Below, in pieces: positions 37,628 through 45,747 of a stretch of 64,000 nucleotides of DNA. Within the stretch, counting starts at the first letter, position 1. Every line of letters starts with the position of its first letter. This stretch comes from Polynucleobacter sp. AP-Sving-400A-A2. GTDB lineage: Bacteria; Pseudomonadota; Gammaproteobacteria; Burkholderiales; Burkholderiaceae. Under the pieces are notes generated by a model, which saw only the letters and a list, made by a program, of their open reading frames with translations, ran no database searches and was not told the DNA's origin. The stretch covers positions 1,426,001 through 1,490,000 of the forward strand of contig NZ_CP061312.1 in assembly GCF_018688155.1 (NCBI RefSeq), given 5' to 3'. The translations under genes and the position numbers were made by a program.

Positions 37628-37788
37628 TATGCACCGTAAACGACGGGAAAGTCTCACAATCCGTTTGACTCATCAGCCTGAATACTTAAGAGCAGGCTTG
37701 GTAAACAACCCCCGCTGTTTTACAGTTTGCTTTACACCCAGTTTCGTTATGAGCCGTCAATGCAACCCGCTTGACGGTTTTTTCTTTT
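37628..37788 (+). ncRNA. Structured leader or small RNA upstream of phoH
   Basis: The 234-bp gap between bcp and phoH holds a possible transcript with a hairpin formed by AGCCTG/CAGGCT (37675-37698), and ends in a strong intrinsic terminator. The terminator lies only a few bases before the phoH ribosome-binding site, so an attenuating leader is as likely as an independent small RNA. A 53-codon frame (37629-37790) runs through it without a convincing ribosome-binding site. I recognise no known riboswitch or 6S RNA pattern. Confidence 0.35.
37754..37788 (+). terminator. Intrinsic terminator in the phoH leader
   Basis: Stem CCGTCAA / TTGACGG with a 10-base loop is followed by TTTTTTCTTTT. It lies directly ahead of AGGAGAG, the ribosome-binding site of the next gene, so phoH transcription from upstream must pass it. 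Confidence 0.75.
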
Positions 37789-37800
37789 AGGAGAGTCTGC

Positions 37801-39477
37801 ATGCCATTGCCCCCAATCCCAACTCAAATTGCTGGCCAAGTAAAAGTTAATAGTAAGGACACCCCGGATTTAAAGAAACGTCCTGCGCCAGCAAAAACTG
37901 TTGTGATGGAAAGCCATGCGCCAGATTGGGCAGCAGATGTAGAGGAAGATCTTTCTGATGCTGAAGTAGTGCTCGAGAAAATCAAAAGTGATCACACTCC
38001 AGTAGTTGTGCGTAGTGGGCGTAGTGATAACAAGATAGCGAATGTTCCCGAAAAACCAAAGCGCATTAATCGTACGGGTCCTCCGAGTCTATTCGTCTTA
38101 GATACCAATGTATTGATGCATGATCCAAGCTCTCTGTTTCGCTTCTCCGAGCATGATCTCTTCTTGCCGATGACTACTCTTGAGGAGCTGGATAACCATA
38201 AGAAGGGCATGACGGAGGTTGCTCGTAACGCCCGTACAGTAAGCCGCTCCTTAGATCAATTAGTAGCCGGTACCAGCGGCACATTAGACGATGGTATTCC
38301 CCTTAGTAAGCTTGGCAATCAAGACGTATCTGGTCGACTTTTTTTCCAGACAAAGCTCACTACCCAAGCACTACCAGAGGGCTTGCCTGAAGGTAAGGGC
38401 GATAACCTCATCTTGGCAGTAGTAAGCGAGCTACAAAAGACACGTAAAGGTCAGGAAGTTGTTCTGGTATCTAAAGATATCAATATGCGCATTAAGGCGC
38501 GCGCTCTGGGTTTGCCTGCTGAAGATTACTTCAACGACCAGGTCTTAGAAGATCGCGACTTAATGTATTCCGGAGTCATGGCATTACCAGCAGACTTTTG
38601 GCCAAAGCATGGCAAAGACATGGAGAGCTGGGCTGACGGTAAATCTGGAACAATGTTTTATCGCGTAACCGGCCCTTCAGTTCTCGGCATGTTAGTAAAT
38701 CAGTTTGTCTATCAAGAAAACCCCGATGGCTCAACACCCTTCTACGCACAAGTCAAAGAGATCAACGGCAAGACCGCCCTCCTACAAACCCTGAGAGACT
38801 TCTCTCATCAGAAAAATAATGTATGGAGTGTGACCGCACGCAATCGCGAGCAGAACTTTGCCATGAATCTGCTCATGAATCCTGACGTAGATTTTGTAAC
38901 ATTATTAGGTCAAGCGGGTACCGGTAAAACCTTGCTGGCCTTAGCTGCCGGCCTGGAGCAAGTGCTAGATAGTAAGCGCTATAACGAGATCATCATCACC
39001 CGAGCTACTGTTCCTGTAGGTGAAGATATTGGCTTTTTACCGGGTACTGAAGAAGAGAAGATGCAGCCTTGGATGGGTGCATTTGACGACAACCTTGAGG
39101 TGCTACAACGTAACGAAGACGGCAGCGCTGGTGAATGGGGTCGTGCTGCCACACAAGAATTGATTCGTTCACGCATTAAAGTAAAGAGTATGAACTTCAT
39201 GCGCGGCAGAACTTTTGTCAGCAAGTTTGTGATTATTGATGAAGCGCAGAATTTAACTCCAAAGCAAATGAAAACCTTGGTGACTCGTGCAGGCCCAGGA
39301 ACCAAGATTATTTGTTTAGGTAATATTGCTCAGATCGACACACCTTACTTAACTGAAGGCTCTTCAGGCCTAACTTATGTGGTGGATCGCTTCAAAGGCT
39401 GGCGTCATGGTGGACATGTGACCCTGGCTCGCGGTGAGCGCTCCCGTCTTGCGGATCATGCTGCTGACGCACTCTAA
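37801..39477 (+). CDS. PIN-domain PhoH family ATPase (PhoH2/YlaK type)
   Basis: Fusion of an N-terminal PIN ribonuclease domain (residues about 95-230, starting at LFVLDTNVLMHDPSSL with LEELDNHKKG) and a C-terminal PhoH ATPase/helicase domain (Walker A LGQAGTGKTLLAL, Walker B FVIIDEAQNLTP). Length 558 residues from the ATG at 37801, which has AGGAGAG seven bases upstream. Related PIN-PhoH proteins are RNA-unwinding ribonucleases; the cellular target here is unknown. Overlaps the start of the NlpC/P60 gene. Confidence 0.9.
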   Translation: MPLPPIPTQIAGQVKVNSKDTPDLKKRPAPAKTVVMESHAPDWAADVEEDLSDAEVVLEKIKSDHTPVVVRSGRSDNKIANVPEKPKRINRTGPPSLFVLDTNVLMHDPSSLFRFSEHDLFLPMTTLEELDNHKKGMTEVARNARTVSRSLDQLVAGTSGTLDDGIPLSKLGNQDVSGRLFFQTKLTTQALPEGLPEGKGDNLILAVVSELQKTRKGQEVVLVSKDINMRIKARALGLPAEDYFNDQVLEDRDLMYSGVMALPADFWPKHGKDMESWADGKSGTMFYRVTGPSVLGMLVNQFVYQENPDGSTPFYAQVKEINGKTALLQTLRDFSHQKNNVWSVTARNREQNFAMNLLMNPDVDFVTLLGQAGTGKTLLALAAGLEQVLDSKRYNEIIITRATVPVGEDIGFLPGTEEEKMQPWMGAFDDNLEVLQRNEDGSAGEWGRAATQELIRSRIKVKSMNFMRGRTFVSKFVIIDEAQNLTPKQMKTLVTRAGPGTKIICLGNIAQIDTPYLTEGSSGLTYVVDRFKGWRHGGHVTLARGERSRLADHAADAL

Positions 39478-39988
39478 TCAAACTCTCTCATGCCGCACTC
39501 TGATAGGGTGCGGCATTTTTATTTGCACCCTAGCAATACTGTCGGGTTGCAGCAGTTTTGGCTCAAAGAATAATGCGGCTAAAGTTACCCAATTCAAACA
39601 AGATACTAGCGTGGGTACTGAAGATATCTCGATTGCCGCAATAGGTTTGGTGGGCGTACCCTATCGCTATGGTGGCAATAATCCCAACGGGGGGTTTGAT
39701 TGCAGTGGCTTAATTGCTTATGTCTACAACAAGTCTGCGAACATCAAGCTACCAAGGACTGTTCAGGAGATGAGCAATCGAGGTCAAAGTGTAGATAATG
39801 GCCCACCTGCACCTGGCGACCTGGTGTTCTTCAATACTACTGGCACAAAGTACTCGCATGCAGGCATTTATGTCGGTCAAGGCAGATTTGTGCATGCCCC
39901 AAGCGCTGGTGGAACTGTACGCTTAGAGTACATTACTGCTCCCTATTGGGCAGCAAGGTTTACTGAGGCTAGAAGATTAACACCTTAA
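39458..39988 (+). CDS. NlpC/P60 family lipoprotein endopeptidase
   Basis: Cell-wall peptidase of about 176 residues, cleaving stem peptides of peptidoglycan. A hydrophobic leader ends in the lipobox LSGC, so it is likely an outer-membrane lipoprotein. The catalytic domain shows Cys in NGGFDCSGLIAYVY, His in YSHAGIYVGQGRF, and a third polar residue in FVHAPS. The ATG at 39458 lies inside the last codons of phoH (20-bp overlap); no better start gives the lipobox in frame. Translational coupling to phoH is possible. Confidence 0.85.
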   Translation: MLLTHSNQTLSCRTLIGCGIFICTLAILSGCSSFGSKNNAAKVTQFKQDTSVGTEDISIAAIGLVGVPYRYGGNNPNGGFDCSGLIAYVYNKSANIKLPRTVQEMSNRGQSVDNGPPAPGDLVFFNTTGTKYSHAGIYVGQGRFVHAPSAGGTVRLEYITAPYWAARFTEARRLTP

Positions 39989-40101
39989 TCATTAGCCTTG
40001 CAGCTGATAGCATCACACCGTATTCCCAAAATCCTAAATATTGTTTACATTAGCAAGCAGAACAATTGGTTCTTTAGATTACTCATTTGGGAGTGGCTCG
40101 T

Positions 40102-40368
40102 ATGAAGAAAATCATCATCGCTTTAAGCATTGCATTCAGCTTTGCAATTCCATCTTTTGCTTTTGCAGATCAAGCAGCCTGTGAAGCCAAAGCAGTCAGC
40201 AAAGAAGGTAAGCCACTCTACGGCGCAGCTAAAGACGCATCTATTAAGAAATGTATGGGTGATGCCAAGCCCAATGATTGCGAAGCTAAAGCAGTAAGCA
40301 AAGACGGCAAGCCGCTATATGGCGCTGCTAAAACTGCATCCATTAAGAAGTGTGAAGGCGGTAAATAA
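40102..40368 (+). CDS. Secreted PsiF-like tandem-repeat protein
   Basis: Small exported protein of 88 residues. A classic signal peptide (MKKIIIALSIAFSFAIPSFAFA) is followed by two nearly identical 25-residue units, Cys27-Cys51 and Cys60-Cys84, of the form CEAKAVSKxGKPLYGAAKxA...KKC (23 of 25 identical). The pattern of paired cysteines and AK-rich helices recalls the PsiF repeat family, but this is a resemblance only and function is unknown. The ATG at 40102 has GGGAG upstream; five additional upstream codons are in frame. It is followed by a strong terminator. Confidence 0.75.
   Translation: MKKIIIALSIAFSFAIPSFAFADQAACEAKAVSKEGKPLYGAAKDASIKKCMGDAKPNDCEAKAVSKDGKPLYGAAKTASIKKCEGGK
40180..40353 (+). 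repeat. Internal tandem repeat of the PsiF-like gene
   Basis: Two coding copies, 40180-40254 and 40279-40353, encode 25-residue units identical at 23 positions, with a period of 99 bp. The nucleotide sequences differ at more synonymous sites than the protein does (for example AAAGCAGTCAGC against AAAGCAGTAAGC), pointing to selection on the protein. Confidence 0.8.
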
Positions 40369-40390
40369 ATACCTTTCGGATCAAGTTAAG

Positions 40391-40420
40391 AAGCCTCGCA
40401 ATGCGAGGCTTTTTTTATTC
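40391..40420 (+). terminator. Rho-independent terminator after the PsiF-like gene
   Basis: Stem AAGCCTCGC / GCGAGGCTT with a 3-base loop (AAT), followed by an uninterrupted run of T and TATTC. It separates this gene from the convergent dnaB and may act weakly in the other direction too. Confidence 0.85.
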
Positions 40421-40462
40421 TTATCTGTTATTACTTATTGGCTTCAGTTTTTTTCTTAAGAA

Positions 40463-42958
40463 TTAGAACGGCTCATACCCACCAGAGGAGTAGCCAACTG
40501 ATCCCATCGCCAAGTTATCAAACTTGGTATAAGGACCTTGCCAGCTTAAGCGCACAGTACCGATTGGCCCGTTACGCTGTTTGCCGATAATGATCTCTGC
40601 CATGCCTTTGTCTTGGGTCGTATCTGGGTGATATACCTCATCACGGTAGATAAACATAATTAAGTCGGCATCTTGCTCGATCGCGCCTGACTCTCGCAAG
40701 TCTGACATGATTGGGCGCTTGTTAGGGCGTTGCTCAAGGCCACGATTTAACTGTGATAGGGCAACCACTGGGCACTGCAATTCTTTTGCGAGCGATTTGA
40801 GAGAACGTGAGATCTCTGAAATCTCAGTCGCACGATTCTCAGAACCAGAGCCACTCATTAACTGCAAGTAATCAATCACAACGAGGCCAAGTGTTCCACC
40901 AAAATTACGGGCAATACGACGCGCACGGGCACGTAGCTCCAAGCTTGATAAGGCACCTGTCTCATCAATCAAAATTTGGGTATTACTAAGGCGGGCAATG
41001 GCATCAGTAACACGTGGCCACTCGTCATCTTGCAGCTTACCGGTACGCATACGACTTTGGTCAACGCGTCCTACTGAACCCAGCAAACGAGCTGCTAATT
41101 GCTCACCCGACATCTCCATTGAGAAGATAACGACTGGCAAGCCCTCAGCCAATGCAACGTTCTCGGCGATATTGAGCGCAAATGCAGTATTGTGGGTCAC
41201 TACGTAATCATTAGTTACATAGGTTCTGTCTGGGTGACTAACCGAGATGCATTGAGCCTCAGTCACTCTGGATGGCTCGATACTTTTAAAGGTAAGTCTT
41301 CGTTGGCGATCCCACGTTGATCTGAGTCTTTCCTTCTTTTCAGGCAAAGTAAATGCCTGGAAGCCAGGAGCAAAACTCATATTTAAAACGTAAGCCAAAC
41401 GACCCTGCTTCTTCTGGCCTTTGTAAGTGTAGCTTGACTGTTTTTGAGCGATTGAGCAAAAGCCGCCTAATGATCTAGCCAAAGAAGCTACATCTTCTGA
41501 TAGTTGCTTACTTGCAGTACAAAAACGAATAGAGCCCCACTTCTCAATCCAACCATTCGTGTCCATCAAACCCTGAAACAGCGCGAGACGGGAAGTCTTG
41601 TTGGCTTCAAGATAGGTAGCGGGAATGTATTTATCAAAACTTCTGCAACCGAGAACGCCTATATCTTGCAGGGCAGAGCGGAAGTAATTTGTTGGCACAG
41701 ACTGACGTTGGCCATTAGCGGCGATTCTAGATTTGGAGACCAATCTCCAGTCATATGCGCTGGCATGAACCAACTCCATCTCATAGCCAGCTAAGGCATT
41801 CATGCGCTCAATCAGCTCGGGAGACTTAGTCGAGAATGAAACGCTCTTATGAGATAGGGCTAAAGTTCCGTCACCAAGCAAAGCACCTAAAACCCAAGGG
41901 TTTATTGGCAATGTATTTGAGTGGCCGAAATCTCCAGAAACAGGATCTATCCACAGCCGGTTCTTGTAGCGAACACAAGAAAGCATTTCCATTAAACGCA
42001 CAGTATTAATGACTTTGGGCGCACCCCAATCGCGATACATGACACGCCACAGATGCTCATCACAGCACTCAGCTTCACGACCATCAGAGAATGTGACTTT
42101 GTAAATCTGTTTAGTGCCTTGCGGATAGACTCCGGTTACCATGGAATGTTGACCATCCACAGAAGCAAGGCGATCACCAAAACGTAAGTCGCCCATCAAT
42201 TTCCATCCGTCAACTGTTTTTACTTTAGCATCCAGTGGCTGCGCTTTACCCATCGAAGGTCTTCCAGCAACAATCACCAAGTCGCCTTTTTGTAGGCCGC
42301 TGGTTTGTTTATCTAGATCAATGAAGCCAGTTGCAATTCCGGTGATGTCACTGCCACCTTGACGGTTATAAAGCTCATCAATACGAGCGACAACGGTTTT
42401 CAGTAATGGTTCGATCTCGAGGTAATCGGCTTTGCGACTACCTTCTTCACCAATTTGTAGAATGCGTGACTCTGCCTCATCCAAGAGCGTTCTTACAGAA
42501 CGACCTTCTGGAACAAATGCAGAGTTCACAATATTGTCAGAGACTTCAATTAAGCGACGCAGAATGCTGCGATCACGAACAATGTCGGCATAGCCTTTAA
42601 TGTTCGCTGCACTTGGAGTGCTTTGCGCTAATGAATTAAGGTAATCAATCCCAACTAAGTCACCACCCTGTTCGGACTTAACAGCCTCATGAACAGTAAT
42701 GACGTCAGCAGGATGATTGTCGCCAACTAAACGCTGAATGACCTTATAAATCAGAGCATGTTCAGGACGATAGAAGTCTTTATCAGTTAACACGCCACCC
42801 AGGCGATCCCAGGCTGTGTTATCGATCAGTAAACCGCCGAGCAAAGATTGCTCGGCTTCTACAGAATGCGGTGGTACTTTTAAAGCCTGCAAAGCTGCAT
42901 CCCCAGAACCCATCATGCCGGGATTCGACATAAGGGAACGTGAGCGGGATTCAGCCAT
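40463..42958 (-). CDS. dnaB: Replicative helicase DnaB, precursor containing an intein
   Basis: Hexameric replication-fork helicase. The precursor has 831 residues; removing residues 239-590 leaves 479, the normal DnaB length. The N-extein has the DnaB N-terminal domain (KVPPHSVEAEQSLLGGLLI) and linker and ends at the Walker A lysine (AGRPSMGK). The C-extein resumes at TAFALNIAENVA and contains Walker B LVVIDYLQLM and the conserved LSQLNRGLEQRPNKRP. Without splicing the ATP-binding loop is broken, so splicing should be essential. The gene follows rplI at the end of rpsF-priB-rpsR-rplI-dnaB. The exact start among early in-frame ATGs is uncertain. Confidence 0.95.
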   Translation of the reverse strand: MAESRSRSLMSNPGMMGSGDAALQALKVPPHSVEAEQSLLGGLLIDNTAWDRLGGVLTDKDFYRPEHALIYKVIQRLVGDNHPADVITVHEAVKSEQGGDLVGIDYLNSLAQSTPSAANIKGYADIVRDRSILRRLIEVSDNIVNSAFVPEGRSVRTLLDEAESRILQIGEEGSRKADYLEIEPLLKTVVARIDELYNRQGGSDITGIATGFIDLDKQTSGLQKGDLVIVAGRPSMGKAQPLDAKVKTVDGWKLMGDLRFGDRLASVDGQHSMVTGVYPQGTKQIYKVTFSDGREAECCDEHLWRVMYRDWGAPKVINTVRLMEMLSCVRYKNRLWIDPVSGDFGHSNTLPINPWVLGALLGDGTLALSHKSVSFSTKSPELIERMNALAGYEMELVHASAYDWRLVSKSRIAANGQRQSVPTNYFRSALQDIGVLGCRSFDKYIPATYLEANKTSRLALFQGLMDTNGWIEKWGSIRFCTASKQLSEDVASLARSLGGFCSIAQKQSSYTYKGQKKQGRLAYVLNMSFAPGFQAFTLPEKKERLRSTWDRQRRLTFKSIEPSRVTEAQCISVSHPDRTYVTNDYVVTHNTAFALNIAENVALAEGLPVVIFSMEMSGEQLAARLLGSVGRVDQSRMRTGKLQDDEWPRVTDAIARLSNTQILIDETGALSSLELRARARRIARNFGGTLGLVVIDYLQLMSGSGSENRATEISEISRSLKSLAKELQCPVVALSQLNRGLEQRPNKRPIMSDLRESGAIEQDADLIMFIYRDEVYHPDTTQDKGMAEIIIGKQRNGPIGTVRLSWQGPYTKFDNLAMGSVGYSSGGYEPF
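41189..42244 (-). other. Class 3 intein with LAGLIDADG domain in the DnaB Walker A loop
   Basis: Protein-splicing element of 352 residues (precursor 239-590), in frame between Lys238 and Thr591 of the P-loop. It starts with Ala (AQPLDAKVKTVDGWKLMGDL), not Cys or Ser, and ends in VVTHN followed by Thr as +1 residue. Trp304 (block B, DEHLW), Cys570 (block F, QCISVSHPD) and Thr588 (block G, THN) form the WCT signature of class 3 inteins. Between the splicing halves are a first LAGLIDADG motif VLGALLGDG (356-364) and a second FQGLMDTNG (461-469), the latter with Asn468 where Asp is expected. Confidence 0.9.
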
Positions 42959-42996
42959 GAGGCTAGCGATTTAATAAAAAACCGAAGATCTAAAAC

Positions 42997-43449
42997 TTAC
43001 GCTTGCTCGCCAACTACACGGATAGTGATGTCAGCCACTACATCGGTATGAACAGCAACCGCTACAGGGTGATCACCAACCATCTTTAACGGACCAGTAG
43101 GCATACGTACAGAAGCTTTTTCAATTACAAAGCCCTTGCCTTTCAAAGCATCAGCAATGTCATGGTTTGTTACAGAACCAAACAAACGACCGTCAACGCC
43201 TGCTTTTTGACCGATTTCAAGAACCAAGTCCTTGAGCTTTGCGCCAACCGCTTCAGCGGCAGCCAACTTCTCAGCAGCCAACTTCTCCAACTCAGCGCGA
43301 CGTACTTCAAAGTCAGCGATGGCTGTTTCAGTTGCACGACGAGCTTTGCGTTGTGGGATTAGGAAATTACGAGCGTAACCGTCTTTAACACGAACGATGT
43401 CACCGAGGTTGCCCAGGTTAATTACTTTTTCTAAAAGAATGATTTGCAT
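42997..43449 (-). CDS. rplI: 50S ribosomal protein L9
   Basis: Large-subunit protein of 150 residues. N-terminal rRNA-binding domain [32 protein letters not shown], a long connecting helix (about 40-75, Ala/Glu/Lys-rich) and the C-terminal domain with [21 protein letters not shown]. The frame is open upstream of the ATG at 43449, but that ATG gives the universal L9 start with GGGAG upstream. Located between rpsR and dnaB. Confidence 0.97.
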   Translation of the reverse strand: MQIILLEKVINLGNLGDIVRVKDGYARNFLIPQRKARRATETAIADFEVRRAELEKLAAEKLAAAEAVGAKLKDLVLEIGQKAGVDGRLFGSVTNHDIADALKGKGFVIEKASVRMPTGPLKMVGDHPVAVAVHTDVVADITIRVVGEQA

Positions 43450-43462
43450 TGAGGGCTCCCAA

Positions 43463-43735
43463 TTATTTCTTGTGTTGATCGGAGAATGGCAACAAAGCCA
43501 AGTAACGAGCACGCTTGATAGCAGTGTCTAACTGACGCTGATACTTCGCTTTTGTGCCTGTCAAACGTGCAGGAGTGATCTTAGCGTTTTCGCCAATAAA
43601 GTCCTTCAATGTATCTACGTCTTTGTAGTCAATCTGCTCTACGCCAGCAACAGTGAAACGGCAATAACGCTTACGCTTGAACAATGGGTTCTGAGCTGGT
43701 TTCTTTTTGAAATCGGGTTTCTTTCCAAACGCCAT
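43463..43735 (-). CDS. rpsR: 30S ribosomal protein S18
   Basis: Small-subunit protein of 90 residues that pairs with S6 on 16S rRNA. The core [62 protein letters not shown] is standard; the N-terminus is Lys/Pro-rich. It lies 13 bp after priB and 13 bp before rplI. Confidence 0.97.
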   Translation of the reverse strand: MAFGKKPDFKKKPAQNPLFKRKRYCRFTVAGVEQIDYKDVDTLKDFIGENAKITPARLTGTKAKYQRQLDTAIKRARYLALLPFSDQHKK

Positions 43736-43748
43736 GATGATTTCCTCT

Positions 43749-44042
43749 TTAATTTTTCAATTGAATATGGGTGATATGGAAAACAAGTCTTTGATTACGT
43801 AGAGTCTTGGGTGCTAAGAATCCCTCAAACACTGCCTCGGCTCCTAAATCCATTTGCTCTAAGCCCTTTTGTATCGGACCAATTGCTATGGCTTCAACAC
43901 TCATCTGAATTTTCCTGGCCACTCCTACCTCATTTACTTCGCCGCTATGTTCTAGCTGACAATGCATCACCGGTATTCCTGCTGGTGTAAATCGAATCGC
44001 GTCTTTAGATACCAAGAATGCAGTTAGGGTGAAATGATTCAA
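43749..44042 (-). CDS. priB: Primosomal replication protein PriB
   Basis: OB-fold single-stranded-DNA-binding protein that helps reload DnaB at stalled forks. It has 97 residues, with [10 protein letters not shown] and the [25 protein letters not shown] strand pattern. The assignment rests on position between rpsF and rpsR as well as sequence, because PriB diverges strongly. The start codon appears to be TTG at 44042 with GGAG five bases upstream; no ATG gives the right N-terminus. Confidence 0.85.
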   Translation of the reverse strand: MNHFTLTAFLVSKDAIRFTPAGIPVMHCQLEHSGEVNEVGVARKIQMSVEAIAIGPIQKGLEQMDLGAEAVFEGFLAPKTLRNQRLVFHITHIQLKN

Positions 44043-44101
44043 CGCCGCTCCGTCACTCTGATACGTTTTCTAGTCTGTGTATTCCTCTTCAAATTACTAA
44101 C

Positions 44102-44476
44102 TTAAGCCGCTGCTACAGGAGCGTCGGATTGAGCTGATTTGCGCGCTTCTTCACGTTGCACTTCTTTCATCATGATGGAAGGCTCAGTTTCAGCTTTCTT
44201 CGTCTTGATGATGAGGTGACGCAAAACAGCATCGTTAAATTTGAATGCGTGCTCGAGCTCGTCCAGAGTTTTCTGGTCGCACTCAATATTCATGCAAACG
44301 TAATGGGCTTTAGCAAGTTTGTCGATCATATAAGCCATCTGACGACGACCCCAATCTTCCATACGATGAATTTTGCCGCCAGCAGCAGCTAATGTCGCTT
44401 TGTAGCGATCGATCATCGCAGGCACTTGCTCGCTTTGGTCCGGGTGGACGATAAAGACGATTTCATAATGACGCAT
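44102..44476 (-). CDS. rpsF: 30S ribosomal protein S6
   Basis: Small-subunit protein of 124 residues starting [49 protein letters not shown], which is standard for S6; the C-terminal tail is Glu/Ala-rich. First gene of rpsF-priB-rpsR-rplI-dnaB, with AAGGAG upstream of the ATG. A hairpin in the 5' leader may be the S6-S18 autoregulatory site. Confidence 0.97.
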   Translation of the reverse strand: MRHYEIVFIVHPDQSEQVPAMIDRYKATLAAAGGKIHRMEDWGRRQMAYMIDKLAKAHYVCMNIECDQKTLDELEHAFKFNDAVLRHLIIKTKKAETEPSIMMKEVQREEARKSAQSDAPVAAA

Positions 44477-44513
44477 CTAACACTCCTTAAGGATAAAGTC
44501 ACCTGGGCGTCTT

Positions 44514-44541
44514 GCTAACTTCCGATGGTTTTAAAGTTAGC
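44514..44541 (-). promoter_or_regulatory. Hairpin in the rpsF leader, candidate S6:S18 autoregulatory element
   Basis: Perfect 8-bp stem GCTAACTT / AAGTTAGC with the loop TAAAACCATCGG, located 38-65 bp upstream of the rpsF start on the coding strand. Autoregulatory rpsF leaders that bind the S6:S18 complex are known in many bacteria and contain a conserved CCG; here only CC and CGG are seen in the loop, so the match is suggestive, not firm. Confidence 0.4.
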
Positions 44542-44609
44542 GCCAGTGTGACAAGGTAGTAACAAATTGTAGGTAAAACTAACTACACATATTTACAGCT
44601 TTTAAGTCC

Positions 44610-45686
44610 TCACTGAATTTCAGGTAAGTTCGCTATTCTAGCAAAAAAATCCTGCCAAGTCAGGGGTTTACCTGCCTTATTTGCCTGCTTTGCGGCATTT
44701 AGAGCCAATTGAAGGGCAATTCTGGCTCTAGGTGCAGTCAGGGCCCCCGAAGCACAGCATCCGGGCGCGTCTGCCTCGGGAATGTTGTGCAAAGTAGCCC
44801 CGGCACCCGTTCTAGTCGTCCTGACCAAAGCAATACCCTGAACCATCGCCTGATCCAAAGGTTTAACCCAGTCATCATGAAAGCCGCCCTGCCCCGAACC
44901 AGCAAGTACAAAGCCCTGGACGGCGCTACCAAGCCAATGCGTGATAGTCTCAGAACGAGCCCCCGCATGACTAGTCAGGATTTCCACCCAAGGCCACTCG
45001 CCCTCCTGGGGAATAGGTAAATCTTCATTCCAGGCTGCTTGAATAGCCCTCACCCCAGATAGCCAAGAGGGATTAATTAGGCTCACTGAACTTGATGGGG
45101 AATTCTGTAATGGTGCATTAAGGGCTGTAGCGTGGCGCTTCGCCAAATCAATTGCCATACATCCACGCCCGTCCATCACTGCGTAAATACCACCAGGACA
45201 GTTATCAATGGGTGTGGAAGCCCAGCGCAAGGCATCCAAGAGATTAGAGGGTCCATCTGCTCCAGGTGCATTACTCGGGAGCATGGCCCCAGTCAAAATA
45301 ACTCTCTTAGACTGAGTCTGTGCTAACTTTCCACACGTTACCTGCAGAAATAAGCCCGTTTCCTCAATCGTATCAGTGCCGTGGGTAATCACAATTCCAC
45401 TTACAGCAACATCTAATAGGGCCTCTCTGACAGCAAGCCCCAAGCTAGTGAGGTGGGCATCCGTCAGGTTGCGGCTATTGATGTTGGCTAGCTGGCGTGA
45501 AACCAGCTTGATGCCCTTAGGCACCACTGACTGAACCTGTGCCACTAAAACGTCCACCCCAACTTGGCCAGCTTCGTATTGAAGGGGTGTTTCTTTTGGA
45601 TTGGGAGCGAGGCCAGCAATAGTGCCACCCATCCCCAAAACTAGAAGATGGGGAGTATTTTCAGAAATGCTGTGGTTTGAGCTCAT
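44610..45686 (-). CDS. Asparaginase
   Basis: Hydrolyses L-asparagine to aspartate and ammonia. The two threonine motifs are present: LVLGMGGTIAGLAPN near the N-terminus and VITHGTDTIEETGLFL, with a later LTGAMLPSNAPGADGPSNLLDALRWA segment. There is no signal peptide, so it is probably cytoplasmic. The ATG at 45686 gives 358 residues; a TTG at 45707 is also in frame. Divergent from lexA with a short shared intergenic region. Confidence 0.85.
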   Translation of the reverse strand: MSSNHSISENTPHLLVLGMGGTIAGLAPNPKETPLQYEAGQVGVDVLVAQVQSVVPKGIKLVSRQLANINSRNLTDAHLTSLGLAVREALLDVAVSGIVITHGTDTIEETGLFLQVTCGKLAQTQSKRVILTGAMLPSNAPGADGPSNLLDALRWASTPIDNCPGGIYAVMDGRGCMAIDLAKRHATALNAPLQNSPSSSVSLINPSWLSGVRAIQAAWNEDLPIPQEGEWPWVEILTSHAGARSETITHWLGSAVQGFVLAGSGQGGFHDDWVKPLDQAMVQGIALVRTTRTGAGATLHNIPEADAPGCCASGALTAPRARIALQLALNAAKQANKAGKPLTWQDFFARIANLPEIQ

Positions 45687-45712
45687 TTCTCTATTATCCG
45701 CCTCCAAATTAC

Positions 45713-45746
45713 TTGAATATTAAAAAAGTGCTGTATACAATCCCAG
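45713..45746 (+). promoter_or_regulatory. lexA promoter with overlapping LexA box
   Basis: TTGAAT (45713-45718) and TACAAT (45736-45741) with 17 bases between make a good sigma-70 promoter. CTGTATACAATCCCAG (45731-45746) matches the LexA box CTGT-N8-ACAG except for one base and covers the -10. The expected transcription start coincides with the lexA ATG at 45748. Confidence 0.65.
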
Positions 45747-45747
45747 T

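Noticed and set aside
37628..37788. 6S RNA
   Set aside because: The 5' and 3' ends do not pair into a long closing stem with a central bubble.
37629..37790. 53-codon frame as a leader peptide before phoH
   Set aside because: No ribosome-binding site, and its end runs through the terminator hairpin; an open frame of this size is not rare by chance.
40463..42958. Frameshift or fused genes to explain the long dnaB
   Set aside because: The frame is continuous, both exteins join exactly at the P-loop, and all intein splicing motifs are present.
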